Part shown: piece after piece, positions 1 to 6,420 of the stretch
Layout: each line of letters begins with the position of its first letter
Numbering within the stretch: the stretch's first letter is position 1
From: an uncultured Candidatus Saccharibacteria bacterium
GTDB lineage: Bacteria; Patescibacteriota; Saccharimonadia; Saccharimonadales; Saccharimonadaceae
Assembly (NCBI GenBank): GCA_937902295.1
Contig: CALGUM010000045.1
Coordinates: forward strand, 1 to 21,144
Reading direction: 5' to 3'
DNA length: 21,144 bases
Made by a program: the position numbers and the translations under genes
Notes under the pieces: generated by a model
Database searches by the model: none
Told to the model about the DNA's origin: nothing
The model's input: the letters and a program-made list of their open reading frames with translations, nothing else

Positions 1-752
1 TCCTGCAGTTCATGTGCGGCTTCTGCTTCTCGTAACTCTTCTGGAAGATCAGTAAAGCTCCGTGCAGTAATGAGTTTTGCAATCCGCTTGCTTCCCTCTG
101 CTGCAAGCTCTTCACCGAAAATTTCTAGTACCTGGTCCCGAAACTCTTCATTTGTCATTTTATTCTTACGATCAAATAGCTTGATCATAAGATGAGATTG
201 GACGCTGTCGAGGCCAAGATATTCGCTCATCATAAAATTAATGAGCTCGCGGTTATTTACATGAATCCGAAACATCTCGTCGGTGGCACCAAATGCTTTG
301 ATGATTTCGTACGAAAGAGATATCATTTCAGCCTCGGCCTGCACGCTTTCGACACCAAACATATCTGTATTCAGCTGCCAAAATTCACGTTCACGGCCAC
401 GCTGTGGGCGCTCATAGCGCATGAAGTTTGCGATACTATATAGTCGTGCGGGATACCCCAACTCTTGACGTCTAGCTGCTACCATACGACTGATTGTTGG
501 TGTCATTTCTGGACGAATTGCTACAGTCCGTTCGCCACGGTCTGTAAGAATATAGGTCTGCTCAGTGGCGAGCTCCTGTCCGCTTTTTGCAGTATAAATT
601 TCGAGCGGTTCAAGCACTGGTGCGGCATACTCTTCGTACCCATGTAGTTTTGCAACTTTGTGCCATGTATCAAATATATAATTACGTACCCGCATATCTT
701 CCGGGTAGTAGTCTCGTGTGCCTTTGTAGGGTTGGGTACTTAGTGAGCTCAT
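1..752 (-). CDS. hisS: Histidyl-tRNA synthetase, N-terminal 250 residues (cut by window edge)
   Basis: Charges tRNA-His with histidine in the cytoplasm. Translating the minus strand from the ATG at 750-752 gives a class II synthetase start: KGTRDYYPEDM near residue 10, the RPEMTPTISRMVA segment, and motif 2 as RYERPQRGREREFWQLN followed by DMFG. These are characteristic of HisRS. The reading frame is open to base 1, so about 250 of the usual ~420 residues are present, and the C-terminal catalytic motif and anticodon domain lie outside. The start is supported by a GATAAT -10 box only 7 nt before ATG, with no Shine-Dalgarno sequence, which suggests a leaderless mRNA. A terminator at 817-851 separates it from the gene upstream. 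Confidence 0.95.
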   Translation of the reverse strand, partial: MSSLSTQPYKGTRDYYPEDMRVRNYIFDTWHKVAKLHGYEEYAAPVLEPLEIYTAKSGQELATEQTYILTDRGERTVAIRPEMTPTISRMVAARRQELGYPARLYSIANFMRYERPQRGREREFWQLNTDMFGVESVQAEAEMISLSYEIIKAFGATDEMFRIHVNNRELINFMMSEYLGLDSVQSHLMIKLFDRKNKMTNEEFRDQVLEIFGEELAAEGSKRIAKLITARSFTDLPEELREAEAAHELQ

Positions 753-759
753 GTATAAA

Positions 760-765
760 ATTATC
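760..765 (-). promoter_or_regulatory. -10 box of hisS, leaderless arrangement
   Basis: On the minus strand GATAAT is followed by 7 nt and then the hisS ATG, placing the expected transcription start at or next to the start codon. No clear -35 box was seen. Confidence 0.45.
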
Positions 766-816
766 GTATCATCTTTCTCTGTTGATGGCAAAGGGGTGCT
801 GCACTGCTCATCACAT

Positions 817-851
817 AAAAAGAGGCTGCGCATTTCGGCGCAACCTCTTTT
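817..851 (-). terminator. Intrinsic terminator of the LPXTG protein gene
   Basis: An inverted repeat with outer arms AAAAGAGG/CCTCTTTT and inner arms GCGC/GCGC, separated by a two-base mismatch. On the minus strand it is followed by a T-rich run. It lies 18 nt past the stop of the gene at 870-2012. Confidence 0.85.
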
Positions 852-869
852 AGTATTAGACTCTTTCTG

Positions 870-2012
870 TTAGAAAAGTCGGCGACTTCCTGCGTAGTAA
901 TACGCGCTGAGTCCCATTGCTGTCAGACCAATGCCTGTACCGATGAGGTCAGTCGCACCAGTACGTGGAAGCTCTTTTGGTGGAGCGGGTGTGACAGGTG
1001 TCACAGGAGTTGGCTCATCACAATCTTCAAGTGTAGTAGAGTGACGAGTTTCATCAAAGTCTTCTTTGTCGATTGATACAATCTGCTTTGTCTCTAGGTC
1101 ACAGACGATAATCTTCTCAGCTTCTTTGCAGTCTTCGAAGTTTCGGCTATGCTTTTTCTCATCAAACTGCTCTTCGTTGATAGTGATGATAGTTTTGGTC
1201 TTAAGGTCACATACCTGGATCTCAACCTCTTCGCAGTCAGCTTGGTTTGTAGAGTGACGGGTCTGGTCGAACTCACGCTCGTTGATTGTAATCCATTCTT
1301 TTGTCTCGATTAGACAAACTTTGATCATCTTGTCCTTACAGTCTTCAAGGTTACGGCTGTGTTGCTCTGGATTAAACTGATCTTCTTTGATTGTGATGAT
1401 CTTGCGTGTAGCAAGCTCACATACCTGGATATCATTGACCGGTGGTTTTGGTGGTGGCACAGGTTTTGCATATACAGGGTTACCGCAGTCTTTGATGATA
1501 GCATTTTTAAAGTTGCCCTGAGCATCGAGTACTACGAGTGTAGGTAGTGATGCGCCAGGATTCGCGAATGCTTGGCCGCCGACGTGTGATGTTTCGTAAT
1601 ATGTCTTACCAGCGATAGAAACAGGTCGACTGTGCTGGATCTGATGACGTCCGATACTTGTCGCACTATGTGCAACAACACGTCCTTCGGCCACGACTTC
1701 ACCTCGATTGTTCGAGACACCGTCTACTACGCGGTCACCTGGCGCAAGGGCCGGCTTGATCCAGTAGTGATCAAAGATCGCTTTTACGTCACCACATGTA
1801 TTCGCATTGTAATGATGTGTTACGTCACCATATCCATGCGTGCCCTGTGGTACGATATTATTCGTTTGATTTCGACAATCAGCTGCCTCTACGGCCGTCT
1901 GATTAAATTGGTACACACCGACGCCTGCCAGCATGACCGTCATCGCGAAAAAGCCTGCAATAAATAGCTTGTTGCTTTTTGCACGACGAAATGTATTAAT
2001 TAAGTCTCGCAT
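870..2012 (-). CDS. Secreted LPXTG-anchored protein with four Cys-bracketed repeats
   Basis: A 380-residue extracytoplasmic protein of unknown ligand. An N-terminal hydrophobic segment at residues 16-34 follows a basic start and acts as signal or anchor. A globular region spans about 45-180. Four tandem repeats fill 195-331, then a Pro/Thr-rich linker, LPRTG at 348-352, a hydrophobic stretch at about 355-372 and the tail SRRLF: a classical sortase signal. Each repeat starts at a Val-Cys and ends at a Cys exactly 27 residues later (198/225, 233/260, 268/295, 304/331), with an I-x-I-x-x-x-x-F core and a HS(R/T)N-like segment before the second Cys. The start is supported by a strong promoter and an AGGTGA Shine-Dalgarno. 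It is monocistronic, with its own terminator. It is probably surface-exposed and linked to the wall by a sortase. An adhesin or host-contact role is inference only. Confidence 0.85.
   Translation of the reverse strand: MRDLINTFRRAKSNKLFIAGFFAMTVMLAGVGVYQFNQTAVEAADCRNQTNNIVPQGTHGYGDVTHHYNANTCGDVKAIFDHYWIKPALAPGDRVVDGVSNNRGEVVAEGRVVAHSATSIGRHQIQHSRPVSIAGKTYYETSHVGGQAFANPGASLPTLVVLDAQGNFKNAIIKDCGNPVYAKPVPPPKPPVNDIQVCELATRKIITIKEDQFNPEQHSRNLEDCKDKMIKVCLIETKEWITINEREFDQTRHSTNQADCEEVEIQVCDLKTKTIITINEEQFDEKKHSRNFEDCKEAEKIIVCDLETKQIVSIDKEDFDETRHSTTLEDCDEPTPVTPVTPAPPKELPRTGATDLIGTGIGLTAMGLSAYYYAGSRRLF
1020..1430 (-). repeat. Four tandem coding repeats of about 105 bp
   Basis: Encodes residues 195-331 of the LPXTG protein. 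The period is 35, 35 and 36 codons. The units differ in sequence but keep Cys, Ile, Phe and His positions, so they look like old protein repeats rather than recent DNA amplification. Confidence 0.8.
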
Positions 2013-2045
2013 TTTGTCACCTCACTCCATTAGGTTACTGTAATA

Positions 2046-2074
2046 ATAGTATCACAAAAATGTGCTTATGTCAA
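2046..2074 (-). promoter_or_regulatory. Strong sigma-70-type promoter of the LPXTG protein gene
   Basis: On the minus strand a perfect TTGACA (2074-2069), a 17-nt spacer and TACTAT (2051-2046) preceded by TGA, i.e. an extended -10. The ATG lies 33 nt beyond the -10, with AGGTGA in front of it. This is the best consensus promoter in the window. Confidence 0.85.
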
Positions 2075-2086
2075 TAAGCGTTATTG
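2072..2086. promoter_or_regulatory. Palindrome overlapping the -35 box, candidate operator
   Basis: Arms CAATAA and TTATTG around a GCG centre, overlapping the TTGACA box. The position fits a repressor site. It lies 13 nt past the stop of the methyltransferase gene but lacks a T-run, so a terminator is less likely. Confidence 0.35.
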
Positions 2087-2099
2087 CAATGTGTATGTT

Positions 2100-2702
2100 T
2101 TAGCGTTTATTTGAGAATAAATGCTGTTCTGCCCACTTATACATAAGTATACCAGATGCTACGCCTACATTTACAGACCGAGTGCTCCCGAGTTGTGGAA
2201 TTGCAACTAGCTGAGTACAACCTGCTATCATTTCTGGCGAAAGGCCGGGGCCTTCTGCCCCAAACACAAGTACGGCACTCTGCGGTAGAGACACATCCGG
2301 CAACAACTCTGCCCCCTCGACGATATCAACCGCTATTCTATGCATCCCTGTCGTTGCCGCCAAGAAATCTGCCACCGTGCGATGGTACACGATATCCAAG
2401 TACGCATCAGTCTTCATAGCGCCTCTTTTGTTCCAACCCCGTCGTCCTACGATGTGTACACGTCGAACATTAAACGCATTGGCATTGCGCACTATGGTGC
2501 CGTGATTAAAATCTCTCGACACATTCTCTATTGCCACCTCAAGTGAAGCAGCCGAGCTGGCCAGATCACTCTTAATAGCTTCCACTCGCCAGTACCGGTA
2601 CTTGTCCATTACATTACGATAATCCCCGGCTGCGAGCAATGCAGTGTCAAGCCTCTCGTCATCGGGCCATGGCAGTGAGTGTGGTGGTGCACCTGGTTTC
2701 AT
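2100..2702 (-). CDS. SpoU/TrmH-family RNA 2'-O-methyltransferase
   Basis: Transfers a methyl group from S-adenosylmethionine to a ribose 2'-OH of tRNA or rRNA using the trefoil-knot SPOUT fold. All three SpoU motifs are visible: ENVSRDFNHGTIVRNANAF at 59-77 (Asn and catalytic Arg), VFGAEGPGLS at 146-155, and IPQLGSTRSVNVGVASGI at 168-185. At 200 residues it is close to the size of a minimal TrmH or YfiF-like enzyme without an N-terminal RNA-binding domain, so the RNA target cannot be assigned. The start at 2702 is supported by TGCTACTAT, an extended -10, ending 6 nt before ATG, which suggests leaderless translation. It is divergent from the GtrA-like gene. Confidence 0.88.
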   Translation of the reverse strand: MKPGAPPHSLPWPDDERLDTALLAAGDYRNVMDKYRYWRVEAIKSDLASSAASLEVAIENVSRDFNHGTIVRNANAFNVRRVHIVGRRGWNKRGAMKTDAYLDIVYHRTVADFLAATTGMHRIAVDIVEGAELLPDVSLPQSAVLVFGAEGPGLSPEMIAGCTQLVAIPQLGSTRSVNVGVASGILMYKWAEQHLFSNKR

Positions 2703-2708
2703 AGATCA

Positions 2709-2714
2709 ATAGTA
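2709..2714 (-). promoter_or_regulatory. Extended -10 of the SpoU methyltransferase gene, leaderless arrangement
   Basis: TACTAT preceded by TGC on the minus strand, 6 nt before the ATG, with no Shine-Dalgarno sequence. Confidence 0.5.
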
Positions 2715-2737
2715 GCAGATGTGCGGCGCACTTCTGA

Positions 2738-2743
2738 TATACT
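2738..2743 (+). promoter_or_regulatory. -10 box of the GtrA-like gene
   Basis: TATACT ends 10 nt before the ATG at 2754, so the predicted 5' leader is only a few bases. No Shine-Dalgarno sequence is present. Confidence 0.5.
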
Positions 2744-2753
2744 AAAACTAAAT

Positions 2754-3260
2754 ATGAGCTCGCGCCTAAAAACATCAACACTGTTTACGAATGTTCTGCA
2801 ATTCTTGAAGCTCCAATTAGCGGGCAATATACTGTTCCTGGGAACAATTATGGGTATCGCTGTCGCTGATACGCTTGAGAATGGCGATCCGTTCATAGGC
2901 CTAGTGGTAGGTAGTGCACTTGCCCATGTCGTGTTTTTTTATGTCAATAAGAACTGGATTTTTACTGGTAACGACAACGAGCAAACAAAAAAAGAAGCAG
3001 GTCGCTTTATATTATTTATGAGTTTTAACTTTGTACTCAATATATTCTTGGTCGAAGGTGCAACATCTCTCATTGCGACCTTTGCGCCTCATCTGGGTGC
3101 GTATGCCTATTACATTGGTGTCGTCATGGCGGCGATGTTTTTTGCCATATGGTCGTATCTTGGATTGAAACTTTGGGTATTTAAACGTGCAACTAATAGA
3201 CATGCTACTGTGAGCCGATACCATGGGCTTACGTACGAAAAACAGCGAGGCAAAAAGTAA
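2754..3260 (+). CDS. GtrA-like four-helix membrane protein
   Basis: A 168-residue protein with four predicted membrane helices at about residues 20-40, 48-65, 85-105 and 118-140, and a basic C-terminal tail. The family signature is the second helix followed by FFYVNKNWIF, and the last helix followed by LKLWVFK, as in GtrA-type proteins that help move or flip undecaprenyl-linked sugars during surface glycan synthesis. The reading frame extends upstream to 2679, but the ATG at 2754 lies just after TATACT and begins the conserved part, so it is preferred. It is followed after 3 nt by the next gene, so the two are probably co-transcribed. The sugar handled is not evident. Confidence 0.8.
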   Translation: MSSRLKTSTLFTNVLQFLKLQLAGNILFLGTIMGIAVADTLENGDPFIGLVVGSALAHVVFFYVNKNWIFTGNDNEQTKKEAGRFILFMSFNFVLNIFLVEGATSLIATFAPHLGAYAYYIGVVMAAMFFAIWSYLGLKLWVFKRATNRHATVSRYHGLTYEKQRGKK

Positions 3261-3263
3261 GCC

Positions 3264-3704
3264 ATGATAGGACTAAATCATGTGCTTGCAGGTACGTTTC
3301 TCGCCGTTATTACCCCTGTAGAGCACCTACCCTATCTCCCGCTCATTGCACTTGCCTCACATTTTATACTCGATGCGGTGCCGCACTATGGCAATGATGA
3401 GACCGCGCTGGTTGGCTCGCACAAGTTTCGTAGAATACTCCAGATTGACGCCTCGCTGTGCGTACTAGCCGTCAGTTTCGCTCTTTACCTCTACCCCGAC
3501 AAGTATCTGTGGATTCTTATCGGCGCGTTCTTTGCTGCCGCACCAGATATACTGTGGCTGTTTGAACATAGAGCAAAACGACGAATAGCGCGACTTTACT
3601 TTGCGCTTGCAAAAAAAATCCAGTGGGCTGAACACCCCTGGGCTTGGTCGCTCGAGATACTATGGGGTATGATTCTCATTACCCTACTAATCGGATTTAG
3701 CTAG
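3264..3704 (+). CDS. Small integral membrane protein with a conserved His/Asp pattern
   Basis: 146 residues, mostly hydrophobic. A SHFILDAVPHYG segment at 32-43 places H33, D37 and H41 at helical spacing. H6, D95, H102 and H124 are further polar residues near membrane segments. The pattern recalls predicted membrane-bound metal-dependent hydrolases of the YdjM/DUF457 type, but the match is by eye and the protein is shorter than those. It starts 3 nt after the GtrA-like gene, with no strong Shine-Dalgarno, which suggests coupled translation. Its last 18 nt overlap the end of the convergent PspC gene. Confidence 0.6.
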   Translation: MIGLNHVLAGTFLAVITPVEHLPYLPLIALASHFILDAVPHYGNDETALVGSHKFRRILQIDASLCVLAVSFALYLYPDKYLWILIGAFFAAAPDILWLFEHRAKRRIARLYFALAKKIQWAEHPWAWSLEILWGMILITLLIGFS

Positions 3705-3908
3705 TCGCTCGCCACCTGAACCATACGGTGCGTGCGGTACCACAATCCACAGAACTACATACGGCAAAAGCCCTGGCAGGCCACCAGGCAAAAGCAGTAG
3801 CACCGCGATAACACGCACGATCACAGGATCGATTTTACAATACTCAGCAATGCCGCCACATACACCGGCTATCATGCGGTCATCCCTTGATCGATATAAT
3901 CGTTTCAT
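3687..3908 (-). CDS. PspC-domain membrane stress protein
   Basis: A 73-residue protein that is essentially a bare PspC domain. It begins MKRLYRSRDDRMIAGVCGGIAEY, with the family's GVCGGIAEY at 15-23 and DP at 27-28, then a hydrophobic helix at about 30-58 and a short polar tail. PspC-type proteins sit in the membrane and help sense or respond to envelope stress; no PspA or PspB gene is nearby. The start is fixed by TATAAT ending 6 nt before ATG (leaderless) and a TTGAAG box 18 nt further up. The 3' end overlaps the convergent membrane-protein gene by 18 nt. Confidence 0.9.
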   Translation of the reverse strand: MKRLYRSRDDRMIAGVCGGIAEYCKIDPVIVRVIAVLLLLPGGLPGLLPYVVLWIVVPHAPYGSGGERLAKSD

Positions 3909-3914
3909 ACTTTA

Positions 3915-3944
3915 ATTATACACCACACCTCTACTGAGCTTCAA
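3915..3944 (-). promoter_or_regulatory. Promoter of the PspC gene, leaderless arrangement
   Basis: On the minus strand TTGAAG (3944-3939), an 18-nt spacer and a perfect TATAAT (3920-3915), then 6 nt to the ATG. Confidence 0.7.
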
Positions 3945-3951
3945 TTTGTGA

Positions 3952-3980
3952 TTGAAAAAAATGCCCTTACGACGTACAGT
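3952..3980 (+). promoter_or_regulatory. Promoter of tRNA-Leu(CAG)
   Basis: TTGAAA at 3952-3957, a 17-nt spacer and TACAGT at 3975-3980, about 56 nt upstream of the tRNA. A hairpin with arms GTAGTA/TACTAC (3979-3994) starts at the end of the -10 box. Confidence 0.5.
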
Positions 3981-4036
3981 AGTATACGTACTACCTCATG
4001 TAATCGTGCACCTAACGGCACGGCACAACTACATAA

Positions 4037-4123
4037 GCACGAGTGGCGGAATTGGTAGACGCGCTAGCTTCAGGTGCTAGTGTCCTTCGGGACGTGGAGG
4101 TTCAAGTCCTCTCTCGTGTACCA
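4037..4123 (+). tRNA. tRNA-Leu, anticodon CAG
   Basis: 87 nt with encoded CCA. The acceptor stem pairs GCACGAG with CTCGTGT (one G-U). The anticodon stem is CTAGC/GCTAG around the loop TTCAGGT, giving anticodon CAG, which reads CUG. A long variable arm (class II tRNA), GGTTCAAGTCC T-arm and A discriminator all fit leucine. It has its own promoter and terminator. Confidence 0.95.
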
Positions 4124-4133
4124 TTGTTATATC

Positions 4134-4159
4134 AAAGTCTCAAATGGGGCTTTTTTATT
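4134..4159 (+). terminator. Intrinsic terminator after tRNA-Leu(CAG)
   Basis: Arms AAAGTCTC and GGGGCTTT pair over 8 bp with two G-U pairs around an AAAT loop, followed by TTTTATTT. The G-U pairs would be mismatches on the other strand, so it acts mainly on the plus strand. Confidence 0.75.
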
Positions 4160-4177
4160 TAGCTATAGAAAGGAAGA

Positions 4178-5821
4178 TTAGTTTGCAGCAGTGTGATGCG
4201 AAAAGTCTGCACCGTCATATCCGGTTCGCAGACGCGCCACTACCTGACGGAGTTCATTCGGCTGCTTGACACCTGTATTGAGCGTACCGTGTTCATCGAA
4301 AATTTTCCGTATGTTCTGATACAGATTCGCGACATCTTCGTCCATTTGCTTGGCGATAAACGGTGTTTTAATACGTCCTTCGCCCGACTCTGCCACAACA
4401 GACCCTTTGTACTCATATACAAGTGCCGCAAAAGCGTCGTAGAGTTTGAGGAGCTTTTGTTTGTCGGCAGCAGTCTGCAAGCTCATTTGTGGCCAAAAAG
4501 AATAGACACCATCTGACGCAAACCCACTATACGGCAGCTCAAGACGAAGTGACTTCTCTAATTTTGCCAGCGCACCGCAAAAATCTTCAAATCTATCCGA
4601 AGGGATATATACGCCGCGGAATAACGGTGACACTACCCCCGCCTTCTCTTCGGTATGCAGTGCGCTGTATGGAATTCCCCTGAGTGCCGCGAGCTCACGC
4701 ACCCTATCGCGCTTGTCGGCCACTTCAAACGCGCCGCCAAACTTTGAGACGGCTTTGAGGGCTTTTTTGAGTTTACGCTTGCGCACCCGTTCATTGAAAT
4801 CTTGGAATGAACAAAGAATAAGACCTGCAGAAGTATCGATACCAGCATCTTCGGACAATATGCCGCCGTACTGTTTGCCATTTTTGTGTGCGCGTTCTAG
4901 TAATCCACCAGCAAAGACCTCGAGTGTCTCTGGGTTAATAGATTTGAGATCATCGAGCAAATCAACCAAACTATTTTTATCACGTACTACAATTGCCAGC
5001 AGTATTTCGTTATTATTGTAGAAGTCTACTTTAAGAATCATTTCTGAAATCACACCCAGAGTGCCCTGGCTGCCGACAAATAATGGCGCTAAATCAAATG
5101 AGCCATTCTTTTCTTTTACTTTGCGGATTGGTGGATACCCCGAGTTGTCAATTGTGTCGGAGCTGATACTTTGCTCTATCAGTTCACGATTATCTTCTAT
5201 AAGATTATCAATAGTGCGGTAGATCTCACCTTCGAGTGTTTGCAGGCCTTTTTTCTGATTGAGCTCTTTTTTTGACAGACGACTCGTTTGCAATACATCA
5301 CCGTTTGCTAGTACTACTTCGAGCTGCTCGACACTTTCTTCGATCGCCCCACGCTGACCCGAGTAGCGGCCGCTAGCATTGTTTGCCACTGCGCCCCCGA
5401 TGGTACTATATTCCACAGAATCTGGAAATGAGGGTATAAAACACCCTTGCAGCTTGAGCGCAGTCTGCAATGAACCGAAGTTTACACCTGGCTGCACATG
5501 CACGAGACGCTTTTTTGGATCGTATTCGATCACCTCGTTCATATGAGCAACCGTGTTGATTACGATACCGCTACCTGTAGCAGCACCTGTGACATCCGTG
5601 CCTGCACCGCGTGCAGTAATGGAGATCGGGTGACCTTTTTCTGCCAATTGATGGGTAAAACGAAGAATTTTTCGAATATCGTTGGTAACTTTTGGATGGG
5701 CCACTATCTCTGGCGTAAACCCAATCATGCTGGCGTCATGCGAGAATTGCTTGCGTACTGCAGTGCTGGTTGTCACCTCGCCGAGTAAATGCTCATTTAG
5801 GTATCGTGATATCTTACTCAT
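4178..5821 (-). CDS. FAD-linked oxidase / D-2-hydroxyacid dehydrogenase (GlcD-like)
   Basis: A flavoprotein of the PCMH-type FAD-binding family that oxidises a 2-hydroxyacid such as D-lactate or glycolate; the substrate is not fixed by the sequence. The FAD domain is clear: ITARGAGTDVTGA at 68-80, VQPGVNFGSLQ at 109-119, and PDSVEYSTIGGAVANNASGRYSGQRGA at 133-159. The cap and C-terminal domain follow, with a GEGRIKTPF segment near 500. At 547 residues it has no C-terminal iron-sulfur domain, and no signal peptide is seen. The start is supported by GAGGG upstream and an extended -10 at 5857-5862. It is transcribed alone. A lactate- or glycolate-oxidising role in a reduced metabolism is plausible inference. 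Confidence 0.8.
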   Translation of the reverse strand: MSKISRYLNEHLLGEVTTSTAVRKQFSHDASMIGFTPEIVAHPKVTNDIRKILRFTHQLAEKGHPISITARGAGTDVTGAATGSGIVINTVAHMNEVIEYDPKKRLVHVQPGVNFGSLQTALKLQGCFIPSFPDSVEYSTIGGAVANNASGRYSGQRGAIEESVEQLEVVLANGDVLQTSRLSKKELNQKKGLQTLEGEIYRTIDNLIEDNRELIEQSISSDTIDNSGYPPIRKVKEKNGSFDLAPLFVGSQGTLGVISEMILKVDFYNNNEILLAIVVRDKNSLVDLLDDLKSINPETLEVFAGGLLERAHKNGKQYGGILSEDAGIDTSAGLILCSFQDFNERVRKRKLKKALKAVSKFGGAFEVADKRDRVRELAALRGIPYSALHTEEKAGVVSPLFRGVYIPSDRFEDFCGALAKLEKSLRLELPYSGFASDGVYSFWPQMSLQTAADKQKLLKLYDAFAALVYEYKGSVVAESGEGRIKTPFIAKQMDEDVANLYQNIRKIFDEHGTLNTGVKQPNELRQVVARLRTGYDGADFSHHTAAN

Positions 5822-5856
5822 CTAACTTCCCTCTTGTATTTGTAAGCTTTACCTCT

Positions 5857-5865
5857 ATGATAGCA
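5857..5865 (-). promoter_or_regulatory. Extended -10 of the FAD-linked oxidase gene
   Basis: TGCTATCAT on the minus strand, giving a leader of about 30 nt that carries a GAGGG Shine-Dalgarno sequence. No -35 box is evident. Confidence 0.5.
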
Positions 5866-5889
5866 CAGCTGTCCAGCGTAGTGTGATTT

Positions 5890-6360
5890 TTAACGCGGAC
5901 GTTCAAAATGGCACGTATACCCACCGGGATTTTTCTGTAAATACTGCTGGTGGTACTCTTCTGCCGGCCAAAACGCCGTGAGTGGTTCGAGCGTCGTCAC
6001 GATAGACTTTTCCCAGAACGCCTGGTTTCGTACTATCGCCTCTTCTGCCTTGCGTCGCTGCGCATCATCAGCATAGAATATGGCCGAGCGATAGCTCGCC
6101 CCTATATCGTTGCCTTGTCTGTCGGCGGTAGTGGGGTCGTGGATACGGAAGAAATAATCGTAGAGCGCAGCGAGCGACGTGCCTTCGGGGTCATACTCAA
6201 TCCGCAGTGCCTCCGCATGCCCCAGGTGATGCTCATAGGTAGGGTGATCATTGTCGCCACCTGCATATCCAACCTCTGTACGTACGACACCCGGCTGCAT
6301 CGCAATCAACTCCTCCATCCCCCAGAAACATCCACCTGCAAGTACTATCGTTCGTGTCAT
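5890..6360 (-). CDS. msrA: Peptide-methionine (S)-S-oxide reductase
   Basis: Reduces methionine-S-sulfoxide in proteins or free, repairing oxidative damage. The family signature GGCFWGMEE is at 9-17, with catalytic Cys11. VGYAGG is at 32-37, and the C-terminal [14 protein letters not shown] segment precedes Cys150, the likely resolving cysteine for thioredoxin-type recycling. The length of 156 residues fits a cytoplasmic minimal MsrA without an MsrB fusion. The start is preceded by AAGGGGAAGG at Shine-Dalgarno distance. It is divergent from the DsbA-family gene across a shared symmetric -10 element, suggesting co-regulation of two redox genes. Confidence 0.96.
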   Translation of the reverse strand: MTRTIVLAGGCFWGMEELIAMQPGVVRTEVGYAGGDNDHPTYEHHLGHAEALRIEYDPEGTSLAALYDYFFRIHDPTTADRQGNDIGASYRSAIFYADDAQRRKAEEAIVRNQAFWEKSIVTTLEPLTAFWPAEEYHQQYLQKNPGGYTCHFERPR

Positions 6361-6404
6361 GTACCTTCCCCTTTCCTGGTGCGCTCATGCTATATCTCTA
6401 CTCT

Positions 6405-6416
6405 CTAGTATACTAG
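6405..6416. promoter_or_regulatory. Symmetric bidirectional -10 element between msrA and the DsbA-like gene
   Basis: CTAGTATACTAG is a perfect 12-bp palindrome that presents TATACT on both strands (plus 6409-6414, minus 6412-6407). Rightward, 6 nt separate the box from the ATG at 6421 (leaderless). Leftward, it gives a roughly 40-nt leader with a Shine-Dalgarno for msrA. No convincing -35 was identified for either side. Confidence 0.6.
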
Positions 6417-6420
6417 TACT

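Noticed and set aside
192..853. Plus-strand open frames opposite hisS
   Set aside because: They are shadows of hisS, whose minus-strand translation matches HisRS motifs throughout; the proteins they would encode are rich in Cys, His and Trp with no coherent pattern.
1020..1430. CRISPR-like or DNA-level tandem repeat
   Set aside because: The period is codon-based, units are divergent at DNA level, and the pattern is explained by protein repeats. There are no spacers or cas genes.
2679..2753. Upstream in-frame ATG as start of the GtrA-like protein
   Set aside because: It overlaps the divergent methyltransferase coding region and its promoter, and the extra 25 residues are not family-like. The ATG at 2754 follows a -10 box.
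4001..4022. Inverted repeat CGTGC/GCACG before tRNA-Leu(CAG) as a terminator or operator
   Set aside because: The arms are only 5 bp and there is no T-run; it is probably leader sequence of the tRNA transcript.
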